Shown here piece after piece: positions 34,347 through 43,360 of a stretch of DNA of 64,000 nt (within the stretch, counting starts at the first letter, position 1; the number at the start of each line of letters is the position of its first letter). The DNA is from Aurantiacibacter sediminis. Its GTDB lineage: Bacteria > Pseudomonadota > Alphaproteobacteria > Sphingomonadales > Sphingomonadaceae. Location of the stretch: contig NZ_JAEANY010000002.1 of assembly GCF_016019885.1 (NCBI RefSeq), positions 558,001-622,000 of the forward strand, given 5' to 3'. The notes under the pieces are model-generated. The model saw only the letters and a list, made by a program, of their open reading frames with translations, was not told the origin of the DNA and did no database searches. Position numbers and translations under genes: made by a program.

Positions 34347-34453
34347 CACAGACCGAAGAGGTAGCCAAAACCGATGAAAAGCACTCCGACGAATGCCAAA
34401 GCAAGCAAGCCGAGCCAGAGGACGACAGTTCGCAACACACGTATGACGCGCAT
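34346..34453 (-). CDS. Tiny single-helix membrane protein (35 residues)
   Basis: Short frame MRVIRVLRTVVLWLGLLALA continuing to a Gly/Phe-rich end; basic N-terminus followed by one hydrophobic helix of about 23 residues. AGGGG lies 9 bases upstream of ATG 34453 and its TGA overlaps the ATG of the thioesterase, so it is very probably translated and couples translation to the next gene. Too short for standard gene callers. Function unknown. Confidence 0.6.
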   Translation of the reverse strand: MRVIRVLRTVVLWLGLLALAFVGVLFIGFGYLFGL

Positions 34454-34477
34454 TCAATCAGCCCCTTCATGAGCATT

Positions 34478-34666
34478 TCAGTGGCTCGATACGAGAAAGA
34501 TACCAAAGCCCATTAGCAAACCGACGAATAAGAAGTTGCCGAGAATTCCGCCGCGCTTCGAACCATGCTCCATCTTCTTGAAGAGGGAGCCCACAACGAG
34601 AATAGGTATTAGGGCACCCGCCACAATTATGCAGAGGATACCTACTATGAGCAGCAGGATGTCCAT
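34478..34666 (-). CDS. Small two-helix membrane protein (62 residues)
   Basis: MDILLLIVGILCIIVAGALI opens a first membrane helix (about residues 2-28); the linker KKMEHGSKRGG is basic; a second helix GNFLFVGLLMGFGIFLVSS ends the protein. AAGGA lies about 11 bases before ATG 34666. It sits 20 bases downstream of pdhC and 24 bases upstream of the 35-residue membrane gene, all same strand. No known family recognised. Confidence 0.65.
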   Translation of the reverse strand: MDILLLIVGILCIIVAGALIPILVVGSLFKKMEHGSKRGGILGNFLFVGLLMGFGIFLVSSH

Positions 34667-34686
34667 TCGAGCTCGTCATCCTTGCT

Positions 34687-36012
34687 TTACGCCACCAGCC
34701 CCAGCGGTGCTTCGATCATTTCCTTGAACGCCTTCATCAGCTGCGCACCGTCTGCACCGTCAATGGCGCGGTGGTCGAAGCTGCCGGTGGCACTCATCAC
34801 GCTGGCGATCTGCAAGCTGTCATCGACCACGTAGGGGCGCTTGTCGCCTGCGCCGATGGCCATGATCATGCCCTGCGGCGGGTTGATGACGGCTTCGAAC
34901 TGCTTGATGCCGAACATGCCCATGTTGGAGAGGCTGGCGGTGCCGCCCTGGTACTCTTCGGGAGCGAGCTTGCCGTCCTTCGCGCGGGTGGCGAGGTCTT
35001 TCATTTCGGTCGAAATCTTGCTCACTGCCTTGCTGCCTGCATCGGTGACGATTGGGGTGATGAGGCCGTTGGGAATGCTCACGGCCACCGACACATCGGC
35101 GCGGCTGAACTTGAGCATGGTGTCGCCAGCGAACTGGACGTTGCAAGCGGGAACGGCTTCCAATGACTTGCCAAGCGCCTTGATCATCAGATCGTTGACC
35201 GAGAGCTTCACGCCCTGCGATTCGAGCGCGGCGTTCAGCTCGCTGCGCAGCTTGAGCAGCGCATCGAGGCGGATATCGACCGTGAGGTAGATATGCGGCA
35301 CCTGCTGCTTGGACTCGGTCAGGCGGCGCGCGATTGTCTTGCGCATGCCGGAAAGCTTCTCGACCTCGTGCGGAATGCCGAAGTCCTGCGCTTCTGCCGG
35401 AGCAGCGGCGGGCGTTGGCGTAGAGGCTGGAGCGCTTGCGGCAGGAGCCGGAGCGGCTGCGCCCGGTTTCGCATCCTCGACATCGGCTTTTACGATGCGG
35501 CCATTGGGTCCACTGCCCTTGATCGCGGAAAGGTCGAGACCCTTCTGCTCGGCGATGCGCTTGGCGAGCGGCGATGCGATAATGCGGTCGCCTGATGTTT
35601 TCGGGGCAGTCCCACCTTCCGACTGTCCTGAGCTTGTCGAAGGACTGCTTTTTTCTTCGGACGCTGCGCTGGAAGAAGAAGACAGTGCTTCGACAGGCTC
35701 AGCACTCTCGGATTTTTGAGGTTCGGGTGAGGCCCCATCGCCGGCCGGTTCCACATCGCTCACGTCTTCGCCATCCTCGGCGAGCGTCGCGATGATCGTG
35801 CCGACCTTCACGCCTTCTGTGCCTTCTTCCACCTGGATATGGGCGATCACGCCCTCATCCACGGCTTCGAATTCCATCGTTGCCTTGTCCGTCTCGATCT
35901 CGGCCATGATGTCGCCGGAGGAGACGCTGTCCCCCACTTTCACCAGCCATTTTGCGAGAGTCCCTTCTTCCATGGTTGGCGAAAGGGCGGGCATCTTGAT
36001 GGCAATCGGCAT
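34687..36012 (-). CDS. pdhC: Pyruvate dehydrogenase E2, dihydrolipoamide acetyltransferase
   Basis: Core acyltransferase of the pyruvate dehydrogenase complex, 441 residues. One lipoyl domain (residues 1-80; lipoylated Lys43 in [13 protein letters not shown]), a Ser/Pro/Glu-rich linker (about 85-138), the E1/E3-binding domain (about 140-178, [20 protein letters not shown]) and the catalytic domain with [18 protein letters not shown] (HxxxDG) near the end. The start [17 protein letters not shown] is typical of PDH rather than OGDH E2. The linker contains two intragenic palindromic repeats (35625-35645 and 35684-35706). pdhA and pdhB are not in the window. Confidence 0.95.
   Translation of the reverse strand: MPIAIKMPALSPTMEEGTLAKWLVKVGDSVSSGDIMAEIETDKATMEFEAVDEGVIAHIQVEEGTEGVKVGTIIATLAEDGEDVSDVEPAGDGASPEPQKSESAEPVEALSSSSSAASEEKSSPSTSSGQSEGGTAPKTSGDRIIASPLAKRIAEQKGLDLSAIKGSGPNGRIVKADVEDAKPGAAAPAPAASAPASTPTPAAAPAEAQDFGIPHEVEKLSGMRKTIARRLTESKQQVPHIYLTVDIRLDALLKLRSELNAALESQGVKLSVNDLMIKALGKSLEAVPACNVQFAGDTMLKFSRADVSVAVSIPNGLITPIVTDAGSKAVSKISTEMKDLATRAKDGKLAPEEYQGGTASLSNMGMFGIKQFEAVINPPQGMIMAIGAGDKRPYVVDDSLQIASVMSATGSFDHRAIDGADGAQLMKAFKEMIEAPLGLVA
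35625..35645. repeat. REP-like palindrome inside pdhC linker (copy 1)
   Basis: GTCCTGAGCTTGTCGAAGGAC, an imperfect palindrome with GTCCT/AGGAC arms, belonging to the CTTCGACAAGCTCAGGAC-type repeats common in sphingomonad and other proteobacterial genomes. It lies in the coding frame of the E2 linker, encoding the low-complexity peptide SPSTSSGQ on the minus strand. It faces copy 2 in inverted orientation 38 bases away. Confidence 0.7.
35684..35706. repeat. REP-like palindrome inside pdhC linker (copy 2)
   Basis: AGTGCTTCGACAGGCTCAGCACT, arms AGTGCT/AGCACT around a core related to copy 1 but on the opposite strand. On the minus strand it encodes AEPVEALSS in the E2 linker. The inverted pair resembles a BIME-type unit that has been accommodated in frame. 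Confidence 0.7.
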
Positions 36013-36156
36013 GTGCGGAGAACGCTCCCTGACAAATTAGGTTTCTTGCTCTTTTCGTGCTGCCGTTCATTGGCCAATTTGGCCGCGCGGGGCAAGGTTC
36101 ACTTGCACATGCCGCGATTTCCCGGAATATCCAACGCCTGGATGAGGGAAATACGA

Positions 36157-36609
36157 ATGCGCGTTTATCTGACGATCATCGACGAGACAGAAGAAGCGCG
36201 GGTGGCGCTGCGTTTTGCGGCGCGCCGTGCGGCCAAGACCGGGGGCATGGTCCACCTGCTCGCACTCGTCCAACCGCAGGCGTTCAACGCCTTTGGCGGC
36301 GTGCAGGCGACGATCGAGGAAGAGGCGCGCGACCGGGCCGAAGCGCTCGCCAGCAGCGCGGCGGGAGAGTTGGCCTACGAAAGCGGGAAGATGCCACAGA
36401 TTGCGGTGCGCGTCGGCGATGCGCAAAAGGTGATCGCCGAATATCTCGGCGATCACCCGGAGGTTGCAGCCCTGGTGCTCAGTTCAGCGGCAGAGGGGAC
36501 TCCCGGCCCGCTGGTTACGCATTTCACGCAAAAAGCCGGGAGCCTGCCCTGCCCCCTGTTCATCATCCCCGGAGGCTTGTCCGAAGAAGAGATCGATAGG
36601 CTCTCTTAA
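36157..36609 (+). CDS. Universal stress protein family protein
   Basis: A 150-residue cytoplasmic protein with UspA-like fold: MRVYLTIIDETEEARVALRFA start, MVHLLALVQPQAFNAFGGVQ, a helix of DRAEALASSAAGEL, and the C-terminal VAALVLSSAAEGTPGPLVTH with SLPCPLFIIPGGLSEEE. The classical ATP-loop GxxGxxxxGS is replaced by AAEGTPGPLVTH, so nucleotide binding is doubtful. ATG 36157 has GAGGG about 9 bases upstream and matches the first beta strand. Divergent from pdhC. Confidence 0.85.
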   Translation: MRVYLTIIDETEEARVALRFAARRAAKTGGMVHLLALVQPQAFNAFGGVQATIEEEARDRAEALASSAAGELAYESGKMPQIAVRVGDAQKVIAEYLGDHPEVAALVLSSAAEGTPGPLVTHFTQKAGSLPCPLFIIPGGLSEEEIDRLS

Positions 36610-36690
36610 GTTGCGAACCCGCATCCGCGGGATCGTCCTCGCTAGACGCGCAGGCACGCTGCGCCCGCTGCGGGCGGCCAGTTGGCCTTG

Positions 36691-36709
36691 CGGTTCGCCA
36701 AGCGAACCG
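36691..36709. terminator. Hairpin between convergent stress-protein and peroxiredoxin-like genes
   Basis: CGGTTCG-CCAAG-CGAACCG forms a 7-base stem and 5-base loop in the 114-base gap between two convergent genes. The gap also contains GGCCAGTTGGCC and GCCCGCTGCGGGC, so it is rich in hairpins. No long T run follows, so terminator function is only probable; it may instead be part of a dispersed repeat. Confidence 0.35.
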
Positions 36710-36723
36710 TACTGGCGCCATGG

Positions 36724-37239
36724 TTAGGTTCGCGTACCGCGCGTCGGGTAATCATTCTTCAGCACGAAATCGAGCGCACTCAGCAGATCGTCGAGCGGCG
36801 GGCGTGTGAATGGCGCGTTCTGGGTCTGCGCGAAATAAACGGACATGTCAGGCTTGAGCAGGAACAGTCCGGGCTCAGAGAAGACTTGCGGCTCTTCGCT
36901 GTCCGGCCGCTTTTCGGAAATGTATAGGCCCCATTCGCGCGCCTGGTCTTCGCTGAGATTGTAGACGAGCGGCAAGTCGTGCGTTTCCCACTCCTTGTCT
37001 ACCACCATCGCGCGCTCTTCATCGTCCATGCAGATGGCAAAGACATTCACGCCGCGATCGACGAAGTCCTGCAATTTGCCGGCCAATTCCTCGAGGTAAC
37101 TTTTGCAAATCGGGCAATGCTTGCCGCGATAGAACACCAGCATGGTGAAATTATCGGGCTTTTGCTTCGACAGGTGAAACTGTGCGCCGATCGTCAGTGG
37201 CAGTTCGAGGTCAGGCGTTTTCTGGCCAGGTTTGATCAT
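36724..37239 (-). CDS. Peroxiredoxin-like (AhpC/TSA family) protein
   Basis: Thioredoxin-fold protein of 171 residues. The AhpC/TSA signature reads LVFYRGKHCPICKSYLEEL with Cys48 and Cys51 in a CPIC motif, which gives two cysteines in CxxC spacing rather than the single peroxidatic Thr-x-x-Cys of ordinary peroxiredoxins. It is probably a thiol peroxidase or thiol-disulfide reductase acting on peroxides; no partner genes nearby. It lies 45 bases downstream of rnr and convergent with the stress-protein gene. Confidence 0.85.
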   Translation of the reverse strand: MIKPGQKTPDLELPLTIGAQFHLSKQKPDNFTMLVFYRGKHCPICKSYLEELAGKLQDFVDRGVNVFAICMDDEERAMVVDKEWETHDLPLVYNLSEDQAREWGLYISEKRPDSEEPQVFSEPGLFLLKPDMSVYFAQTQNAPFTRPPLDDLLSALDFVLKNDYPTRGTRT

Positions 37240-37284
37240 GAAATTCTCCTTTCATAATCAATGGCCGGCCAGCATTCGCGTTCC

Positions 37285-39567
37285 CTATTTCCGCTTGCGT
37301 CCCTGATGTCGGACATTGCCCGGCCGACCGCGCTTGCCGATCTGATGCTTGCCTTGTCTGTCGCGGCGCGGTTTTGTGTCCGGACGCTTGCCGCGCGGTT
37401 GCACTTTCTGGCCACCGCCGTCGCCATCGGGAAGCTCGAATTTCAGCGCGCCCGTCAGCGGATTGGCCTCGCCCAGCCGAAGCTCCAGCGTGTCACCCAT
37501 GGTGTAGGTGGTGCCGCTGTCCGTCCCGATCAGCGCCTGCGCGCCTTCGTCATGGCGGAAATATTCGCGGCCCAGCGTGCTGATGGGCACCAGCCCGTCC
37601 CCACCAAGGCCCACAATCGTGGCGAAGAAGCCGAAGCTGGTCACGCCGGTGATGCGGGTGTTAAAGACCTCTCCCACTCGCGCGGAAAGCCATGCGGCGA
37701 CATAGCGGTCGATGGTGTCGCGTTCCGCTTCCATCGCGCGGCGCTCTGTAATGCTGATCGCATCGGTGATTTTGCCGAGATCGCTGCGATCCCGGTCTGA
37801 CAAGCCGCTGCTATCAGGTATCTTGCCCTTGGGCGCAGGCTGCTCCAGCCCGAAGCCGTCCACCAGCGCGCGGTGGACGAGAAGGTCCGCATAGCGGCGA
37901 ATTGGTGAGGTGAAATGCGCGTAGGAGCCGAGCGCGAGGCCGAAGTGGCCTGCATTGGCTGGACCATAATAGGCCTGGGTCTGGCTGCGCAGCACCGCCT
38001 CCATCACCAGCGCCTTTTCGCCCGCATCGGTGACGTCTTTCATCATCCGGTTGAAAAGGCCGGGCGTAATGACCTGGCCGAGCGCCAATTTCTTGCCGAT
38101 GCTGTCGAAATATTCGCGCAGCGCGATGAGCTTTTCGCGCGTCGGAGGCTCGTGGACGCGGTAGACGACCGGCTGCGTCTTGCTTTCCAGTGCCTTTGCC
38201 GCAGCGACATTGGCCGCGATCATGAAGTCTTCGACCACGCGGTGGGCATCGAGCCGTTCGCGCACCGCGATTTGCTCTATCTTGCCCTGATCGTTCAGCA
38301 CGACGCGGCGTTCGGGCAGGTCGAGATCAAGCGGATCACGGTCCGCCCGCGCTTTTGCGAGCAGCTTCCATGCGTCCCACAGATTGCGCAGGTATTCCGG
38401 CGCATCGCCGCCATCGATCGCTTCTTGCGCTTTCTCGTAAGGGATATTGTGATGGATGCGCACGATGGCGCGGGTGAAGCGCCAATCGGTCACCTGCCCC
38501 TTGGCATTGATCTTGAGATGGCAGGCCATTGCCGCGCGATCTTCATTCTGCCTGAGAGAGCAGACATCGGCAGACAAGACCTCAGGCAGCATCGGCACCA
38601 CGCGATCGGGGAAGTAAACCGAATTGCCGCGCTTTCTCGCCTCGCGGTCTAGCTTGCCACCGGGGCGCACGTAGTAGGAGACATCGGCGATAGCGACGAG
38701 CGCGTTGAAACCGCCCTTTCCGTCACTCTCGGCCCAGATCGCATCGTCATGGTCGCGCGCATCCTTGGGATCGATCGCGACGATGGGGAGATCGCGCAGG
38801 TCCTCGCGATGGTCGTCGCTCAGCGGGATTTTCGCAGCCTGCGCAGCCTCGTCCAGCACTTCTTGCGGGAAAGTATGCGGGATGCCGTATTTGTGAATCG
38901 CGATCAGGCTGTAGCTTTTCGGAGCGAGCGGATCGCCGAGCACTTCGATCACCTTGACCGAGGAATTGCGGCCGCGCCCGGCGGGTTCGGCGAGTACGAG
39001 CTGGCCTTCCTCCGCCTGCCCGCGATCGCTGACCTTGGCGGAGGTGCGGATTTTCTTGTCGACCGGGGCCAGCCACGCCTGCCCGCTCATGTCGATCTCG
39101 ATCACCCCCAGCATCGAGCCTTCCTGCGAAGGCAGCTTCTTCATGGGGTGTGCGATATGGCCTTTGCCCGCCTCTTCGGTGCGCGCGAGAATGCGGTCAC
39201 CCACGCGGAGGGCGGCCTGTTTCTTCTTCTCAATGACGCGAAGGCGCGGCGGCGGCGTCGCATCGTCCGGCTGCCAGCTCTCTGGGATGGCGGCGGGCTC
39301 ACCCTCGTCGATTTCGACGATCCGTAGCACGGTGACCTTGGGCAGGCCTCCCATGCGGTGATAGGCGCTTTTCCTGCCGTCGATCAGGCCTTCTTCGGCC
39401 ATGTCTTTCAGCAGCGCCTTGAGTGCGATCTTTTCCTGACCTTTCAGGCGGAAATGCTTGGCGATTTCGCGCTTGCCAGCGGGTCCATCGGCGGTCTTGA
39501 TAAATTCAAGGACCTGGTCCTTGCTCGGAAGTCCCTGGAACTTCCTGTTGTTCTTATTTTTGTTCAT
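37285..39567 (-). CDS. rnr: Ribonuclease R
   Basis: 3'-5' exoribonuclease of the RNB family, 760 residues, degrading structured RNA. Domains: N-terminal helix-turn-helix/basic region, cold-shock domains (about 80-240), RNB catalytic core with VAIDPKDARDHDDAIW (about 267-282; the four Asp bind magnesium), YFPDRVVPMLPEVLS and HFTSPIRRYADLLVHR, an S1 domain (about 640-715) and a lysine/arginine-rich tail. Located 18 bases upstream of nothing on its own strand but following the M28 peptidase; its stop is 45 bases before the peroxiredoxin-like gene. Confidence 0.96.
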   Translation of the reverse strand: MNKNKNNRKFQGLPSKDQVLEFIKTADGPAGKREIAKHFRLKGQEKIALKALLKDMAEEGLIDGRKSAYHRMGGLPKVTVLRIVEIDEGEPAAIPESWQPDDATPPPRLRVIEKKKQAALRVGDRILARTEEAGKGHIAHPMKKLPSQEGSMLGVIEIDMSGQAWLAPVDKKIRTSAKVSDRGQAEEGQLVLAEPAGRGRNSSVKVIEVLGDPLAPKSYSLIAIHKYGIPHTFPQEVLDEAAQAAKIPLSDDHREDLRDLPIVAIDPKDARDHDDAIWAESDGKGGFNALVAIADVSYYVRPGGKLDREARKRGNSVYFPDRVVPMLPEVLSADVCSLRQNEDRAAMACHLKINAKGQVTDWRFTRAIVRIHHNIPYEKAQEAIDGGDAPEYLRNLWDAWKLLAKARADRDPLDLDLPERRVVLNDQGKIEQIAVRERLDAHRVVEDFMIAANVAAAKALESKTQPVVYRVHEPPTREKLIALREYFDSIGKKLALGQVITPGLFNRMMKDVTDAGEKALVMEAVLRSQTQAYYGPANAGHFGLALGSYAHFTSPIRRYADLLVHRALVDGFGLEQPAPKGKIPDSSGLSDRDRSDLGKITDAISITERRAMEAERDTIDRYVAAWLSARVGEVFNTRITGVTSFGFFATIVGLGGDGLVPISTLGREYFRHDEGAQALIGTDSGTTYTMGDTLELRLGEANPLTGALKFELPDGDGGGQKVQPRGKRPDTKPRRDRQGKHQIGKRGRPGNVRHQGRKRK

Positions 39568-39585
39568 GGCCCGCTATATGGGGGC

Positions 39586-41034
39586 TCAGTCCTCGCTGTC
39601 ACCCTCCAGCGGATAGAAAGCGCCGCCGGGTACCGCGCTGGAGACCGGGCTGCAGACAGGCCCGAAGCTGCAAGAGGCAACACCGAATATCCAGTCATCG
39701 CCGCGCAGGGGTGCGGTATAGGTCAATTCGCGCCCTGCCATCGGGGTCGGATCGTCGCCGACCGGTGTCTCGAACGAGAGGATTGCCGCCTCGTCCCACC
39801 GCCAGTCACTCTCATCCGTGCGTCTTTTGACGACTAAATAGGTAGTGGCCCCTTCGACGCCCTGCCACTCGACGAGAGTGTCGGTGCGCACGGCGGCATC
39901 GGCGGTAACCTGCGGCGGCATCGGCGCGCTCGCAAGCCGATCCAGTGCGCGAACATTCAAAACGCTGCTGCGGGTGAGGTAATCGAAGTCGAGCTCATCC
40001 ACCGTATCGCCATAGGTGATGCCGTCCTCGACGCGCAGGTCCTGATGCTGGTGCTCATAATCCTCTACAGCCACGGTCACGCGGACTGCCGGATAGCCGC
40101 GATCGAGGAAGGGGATCTGGTCCCCGCCGCGGCCCATGCGATCCGTGCGCCAAATCTGGCGGACCTGCATGCCATCGGGGAAATCTTCGGCTACGGAGTT
40201 CAACCAACGGGAGAGATTGCGGCCGGGCGAATCGTTTTCGCCACCGAAGCGGCGTTGGGCCGCTCGCAGTTGCGGCGTGGAATCGGCGCGCAAGCCTTCC
40301 GAAAATACGCGCACGTGTTCCGCGTCACAGAAACCGTCCGATCCGCAGCTATTGCCGATCATGTCATTATTGAGCACCGCCTTCACGGTCATGCCCTGTT
40401 CGGCGACCGAGTCAGCGAGGATGCCTGCGCCGTAGAGGCCCTGCTCTTCGCCCGTCAGCAAAGCATAGATGATTGTGGAGGGATACTCGCGCTGGGATAG
40501 GATGCGCGCGGCCTCCAGCACCATAACGCTGCCCGAGCCATCGTCATTGGCGCCGGGTGCATCGTCAGTCGCGTTCATCGCATCGGTGACGCGGCTGTCG
40601 TAATGGGCCTGTACGATGATGACTTCATCGGGCCGCTCCGTTCCGCGCTGGATTGCGACGGCATTGCGGATGAGGGTCGGCTCAGGAATGCGACGTCCGT
40701 CGGCCTCCACCACGCGCCCAACCGGCATTACGTCGAGACAGCCTCCGCATTCGGCACCAATCCGTCCGAATTCAGCCAGCGCCCAATCGACCGCAGCACC
40801 AATGCCGCGCTCCGGATCAGTCTGCGAAGAGAGCGTATGACGCGTGCCAAAGCCGACGATCGTATCCATGTCCGCCCGCAGCCGCTCTTCCGAAACTTCT
40901 AGCCCCGGATCGTCTGCCGCCTGCGCCCCATCACGATCATCATCGTGATCATGGTTGTGCGCGTTTAGCGGAGTTGCAGCAAAGAGGGCGAGCGGAGCGG
41001 CAGCGAGGGCCGCAGTCAGAATTGATCTACGCAT
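39586..41034 (-). CDS. Secreted M28 family metallopeptidase
   Basis: Zinc aminopeptidase-like protein of 482 residues. Signal peptide at 1-27 (SILTAALAAAPLALFAATPL) followed by a His/Asp-rich stretch (HNHDHDDDRD) that could bind metal. The M28 core has VQAHYDSR (first zinc His), PGANDDGSGSVM (bridging Asp), LLTGEEQGLYGA (catalytic Glu-Glu) and a later DRMGRGGDQIPFLDRGYPAV with Asp/His ligands. The C-terminal 110 residues resemble a beta-sandwich domain. ATG 41034 gives the signal peptide directly; upstream starts only add non-signal sequence. Precedes rnr by 18 bases. Confidence 0.9.
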   Translation of the reverse strand: MRRSILTAALAAAPLALFAATPLNAHNHDHDDDRDGAQAADDPGLEVSEERLRADMDTIVGFGTRHTLSSQTDPERGIGAAVDWALAEFGRIGAECGGCLDVMPVGRVVEADGRRIPEPTLIRNAVAIQRGTERPDEVIIVQAHYDSRVTDAMNATDDAPGANDDGSGSVMVLEAARILSQREYPSTIIYALLTGEEQGLYGAGILADSVAEQGMTVKAVLNNDMIGNSCGSDGFCDAEHVRVFSEGLRADSTPQLRAAQRRFGGENDSPGRNLSRWLNSVAEDFPDGMQVRQIWRTDRMGRGGDQIPFLDRGYPAVRVTVAVEDYEHQHQDLRVEDGITYGDTVDELDFDYLTRSSVLNVRALDRLASAPMPPQVTADAAVRTDTLVEWQGVEGATTYLVVKRRTDESDWRWDEAAILSFETPVGDDPTPMAGRELTYTAPLRGDDWIFGVASCSFGPVCSPVSSAVPGGAFYPLEGDSED

Positions 41035-41096
41035 GTGGCCAAGTCTGCGCGCAATCGCAGCGACTTGCAAGCCGCCCTTTGCCTGTATTCGGGCGT

Positions 41097-41687
41097 CTAA
41101 ACCGCAGGCGGCTCGCCATAATTGTTTGCGCCGTGCTCGGTTTTCATCACGCCGAACACGATGATCACGATCAGCCCGATATAAGGGATCCAAGTGAGCG
41201 GTGCGGCCATCATCTCTGCCTGCAGAGCCTGCATTTCATCCATGCGCGAAGGATCGGCGGAAATGACCATCAGCTCTTTTGCGCGGTCCACCATGGTGAT
41301 CTCGCCATAGACGCCCGCCAATTGCGTGACGACCGGGATGGCCGCCCAATAGCCAGAATTCCCGCTGTCATGAAGGCGGCGAACGAAGGAAGCGAGAAGC
41401 AAAAGCACGACGGCAATTTCGGCGGCGACGCCGACCCAGATTGCTGTGTCCATAGCACCAGCCATGCTCGCCATCATCTCGGCCTGCATCGTCGCCTGAT
41501 CGGCGCCGGATTGCGCCGCGTCCATCGCTGTGCCGACGCCAGCGGTGATTAGCGGAATGCTCGCCAGCAGGCCCACCACGAACTGCGCGATGACGATGAA
41601 GAGCACATACCACCAGAAAGTGGAACGCGCATCGCGCCCGCTGAAATTGGTCAAATTCGCGAGATTGTATTTAATGGCCTGAATCAT
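41097..41687 (-). CDS. DUF805 family inner-membrane protein
   Basis: A 196-residue protein with DUF805 features: NLANLTNFSGRDARSTFWWY at the start, a first membrane helix (about 24-45), then ASFVRRLHDSGNSGYWA (the hallmark RRLHDxGxSG motif) and a last helix PYIGLIVIIVFGVM. A Met-rich loop (about 55-75, ATMQAEMMASMAGAM) lies between helices 1 and 2. Start MIQAIKY at 41687 with GGGGAG 8-9 bases upstream; a longer frame begins inside proS. It is downstream of proS (29-base gap). Function unknown. Confidence 0.88.
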   Translation of the reverse strand: MIQAIKYNLANLTNFSGRDARSTFWWYVLFIVIAQFVVGLLASIPLITAGVGTAMDAAQSGADQATMQAEMMASMAGAMDTAIWVGVAAEIAVVLLLLASFVRRLHDSGNSGYWAAIPVVTQLAGVYGEITMVDRAKELMVISADPSRMDEMQALQAEMMAAPLTWIPYIGLIVIIVFGVMKTEHGANNYGEPPAV

Positions 41688-41716
41688 GATGATCTCCCCG
41701 TCTTGGGCGACGATTA

Positions 41717-43258
41717 TCAATAGGCTCTGGCGACGTAAATCCGCTCTTTCGCAGGTTCCCCGGTAAAAATGCATGTGCCGCTGACGGGCTCTGCATCAAT
41801 GGCCACATTGCGGAAGGTGAGCTTGTGCGCCTTCAGCTGCTCGACGACCTTTTCGAGGCTTTCGCCGGTCGGCTTGGACCATTCCACTTCAACCCAGCCG
41901 GGATAGCGAGAGCCGCGGAAATGCTCCGCCAACGCGTCCATTTCGGTGATGCCGCGCGTGATATTCGCATCGCGTCGATCTTTGGCCGACGCGAAGAGCG
42001 AGCTCTGGATGTCCTCCAGCATTGCCGGGATTTGTTCCGCTGCCTCTTTGCGGCTTGGCGTGTGGAAAGCAGGCTTGCCGTTTTCGCTGTTCCACAAGCT
42101 ATCGCGGCGCAGCAGGCTGACAACGCCATTGTCCATATCGCGGCCGCCGACTTCGATGATGATCGGAGCGCCCTTGCGTACATAATCCCAGCGCTTTGCG
42201 GCTGCCTTGCCCGGGCGAGTGTCGAGCAGGACGCGAATCGGCTCGCCCAGCGTCCATTTCTCAGCCAGTGCAGCGCGCAATTGCTCGCAATAATCGATCA
42301 GTGCTGCATCCTCAGGCTTGTCGCGGAGCATGGGCAGGATCACGACCTGATGCGGAGCAAGCTTGGGCGGAACGCGCAGGCCATCATCATCGCCATGCGT
42401 CATGATCAGCCCGCCGACCATGCGCGTGGACATGCCCCAGCTCACGGTGTGGCACAGCTGTTGGCCGCCTTCTGCGTCCTGATATCGAATATCCGAAGCA
42501 TCGGCGAAGCTGGTGCCAAGGTAATGGCTGGTGCCGGCCTGCAACGCCTTGCCGTCCTGCATCATCGCTTCGATTGACCAGGTTTCCGTGGCGCCAGGGA
42601 AACGTTCGTTCTCCGGCTTTTCGCCTGCGATCACTGGCATGGCCACGTCTTCTTCGGCGAAGGCGCGATACATTTCGAGCGCGCGCATGGCTTCTTCCCG
42701 CGCTTCATCGGCGTTGGCGTGCGCGGTGTGGCCTTCCTGCCAAAGGAATTCGCTGGTGCGCAGAAACATGCGCGTGCGCATCTCCCACCGCACGACATTG
42801 GCCCACTGGTTGAGCTTCAGCGGCAGATCGCGCCAGCTTTGCACCCAGCGGCTCATCGCATCGCCAATGATCGTTTCCGAAGTCGGCCGCACGACAAGCG
42901 GCTCTTCCAGCTTGGCTTCGGGATCGGGGACGAGACCACCCTCTCGATCGGCAATCAGCCGGTGATGTGTGACGACCGCCATTTCCTTGGCGAAGCCTTC
43001 GACATGGTCTGCCTCACGCTCGAAATTCTTGAGCGGAATGAAAATCGGGAAATAGGCGTTCTGTATGCCAGCCGCCTTGATCCGATCATCGAGCAGGCGC
43101 TGCATGCGTTCCCAGATACCGTAACCCCACGGCTTGATCACCATACAACCGCGCACGCCTGATTCCTCAGCCATGTCAGCGGCGGAGATAACTTCCTGAT
43201 ACCACTGCGCAAAATCGTCTTGGCGTTTGATGTTGAGGGCGTGGCGGATATTGGACAT
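41717..43258 (-). CDS. proS: Prolyl-tRNA synthetase
   Basis: Class II aminoacyl-tRNA synthetase, 513 residues. Motifs: GVRGCMVIKPWGYGIWERMQ (motif 1 region), VRPTSETIIGDAMSRWVQSW (about 145), WQEGHTAHANADEAREEA (motif 2 region) and a C-terminal anticodon-binding domain followed by a ProS-C-like end (about 435-513). The editing INS domain of long bacterial ProRS is absent; this is the short, eukaryote/archaeal-like form found in alphaproteobacteria. It ends 29 bases before the DUF805 gene. Confidence 0.95.
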   Translation of the reverse strand: MSNIRHALNIKRQDDFAQWYQEVISAADMAEESGVRGCMVIKPWGYGIWERMQRLLDDRIKAAGIQNAYFPIFIPLKNFEREADHVEGFAKEMAVVTHHRLIADREGGLVPDPEAKLEEPLVVRPTSETIIGDAMSRWVQSWRDLPLKLNQWANVVRWEMRTRMFLRTSEFLWQEGHTAHANADEAREEAMRALEMYRAFAEEDVAMPVIAGEKPENERFPGATETWSIEAMMQDGKALQAGTSHYLGTSFADASDIRYQDAEGGQQLCHTVSWGMSTRMVGGLIMTHGDDDGLRVPPKLAPHQVVILPMLRDKPEDAALIDYCEQLRAALAEKWTLGEPIRVLLDTRPGKAAAKRWDYVRKGAPIIIEVGGRDMDNGVVSLLRRDSLWNSENGKPAFHTPSRKEAAEQIPAMLEDIQSSLFASAKDRRDANITRGITEMDALAEHFRGSRYPGWVEVEWSKPTGESLEKVVEQLKAHKLTFRNVAIDAEPVSGTCIFTGEPAKERIYVARAY

Positions 43259-43360
43259 GAAGCGGACTGCCTCGTTCAGTAATTGCGAAACGTAAGTCGA
43301 TTTGGACCCATTGCGGGCCTGTGTCGAGTATCGGATATAGGACGGTAAGCGAAAGAGGCT

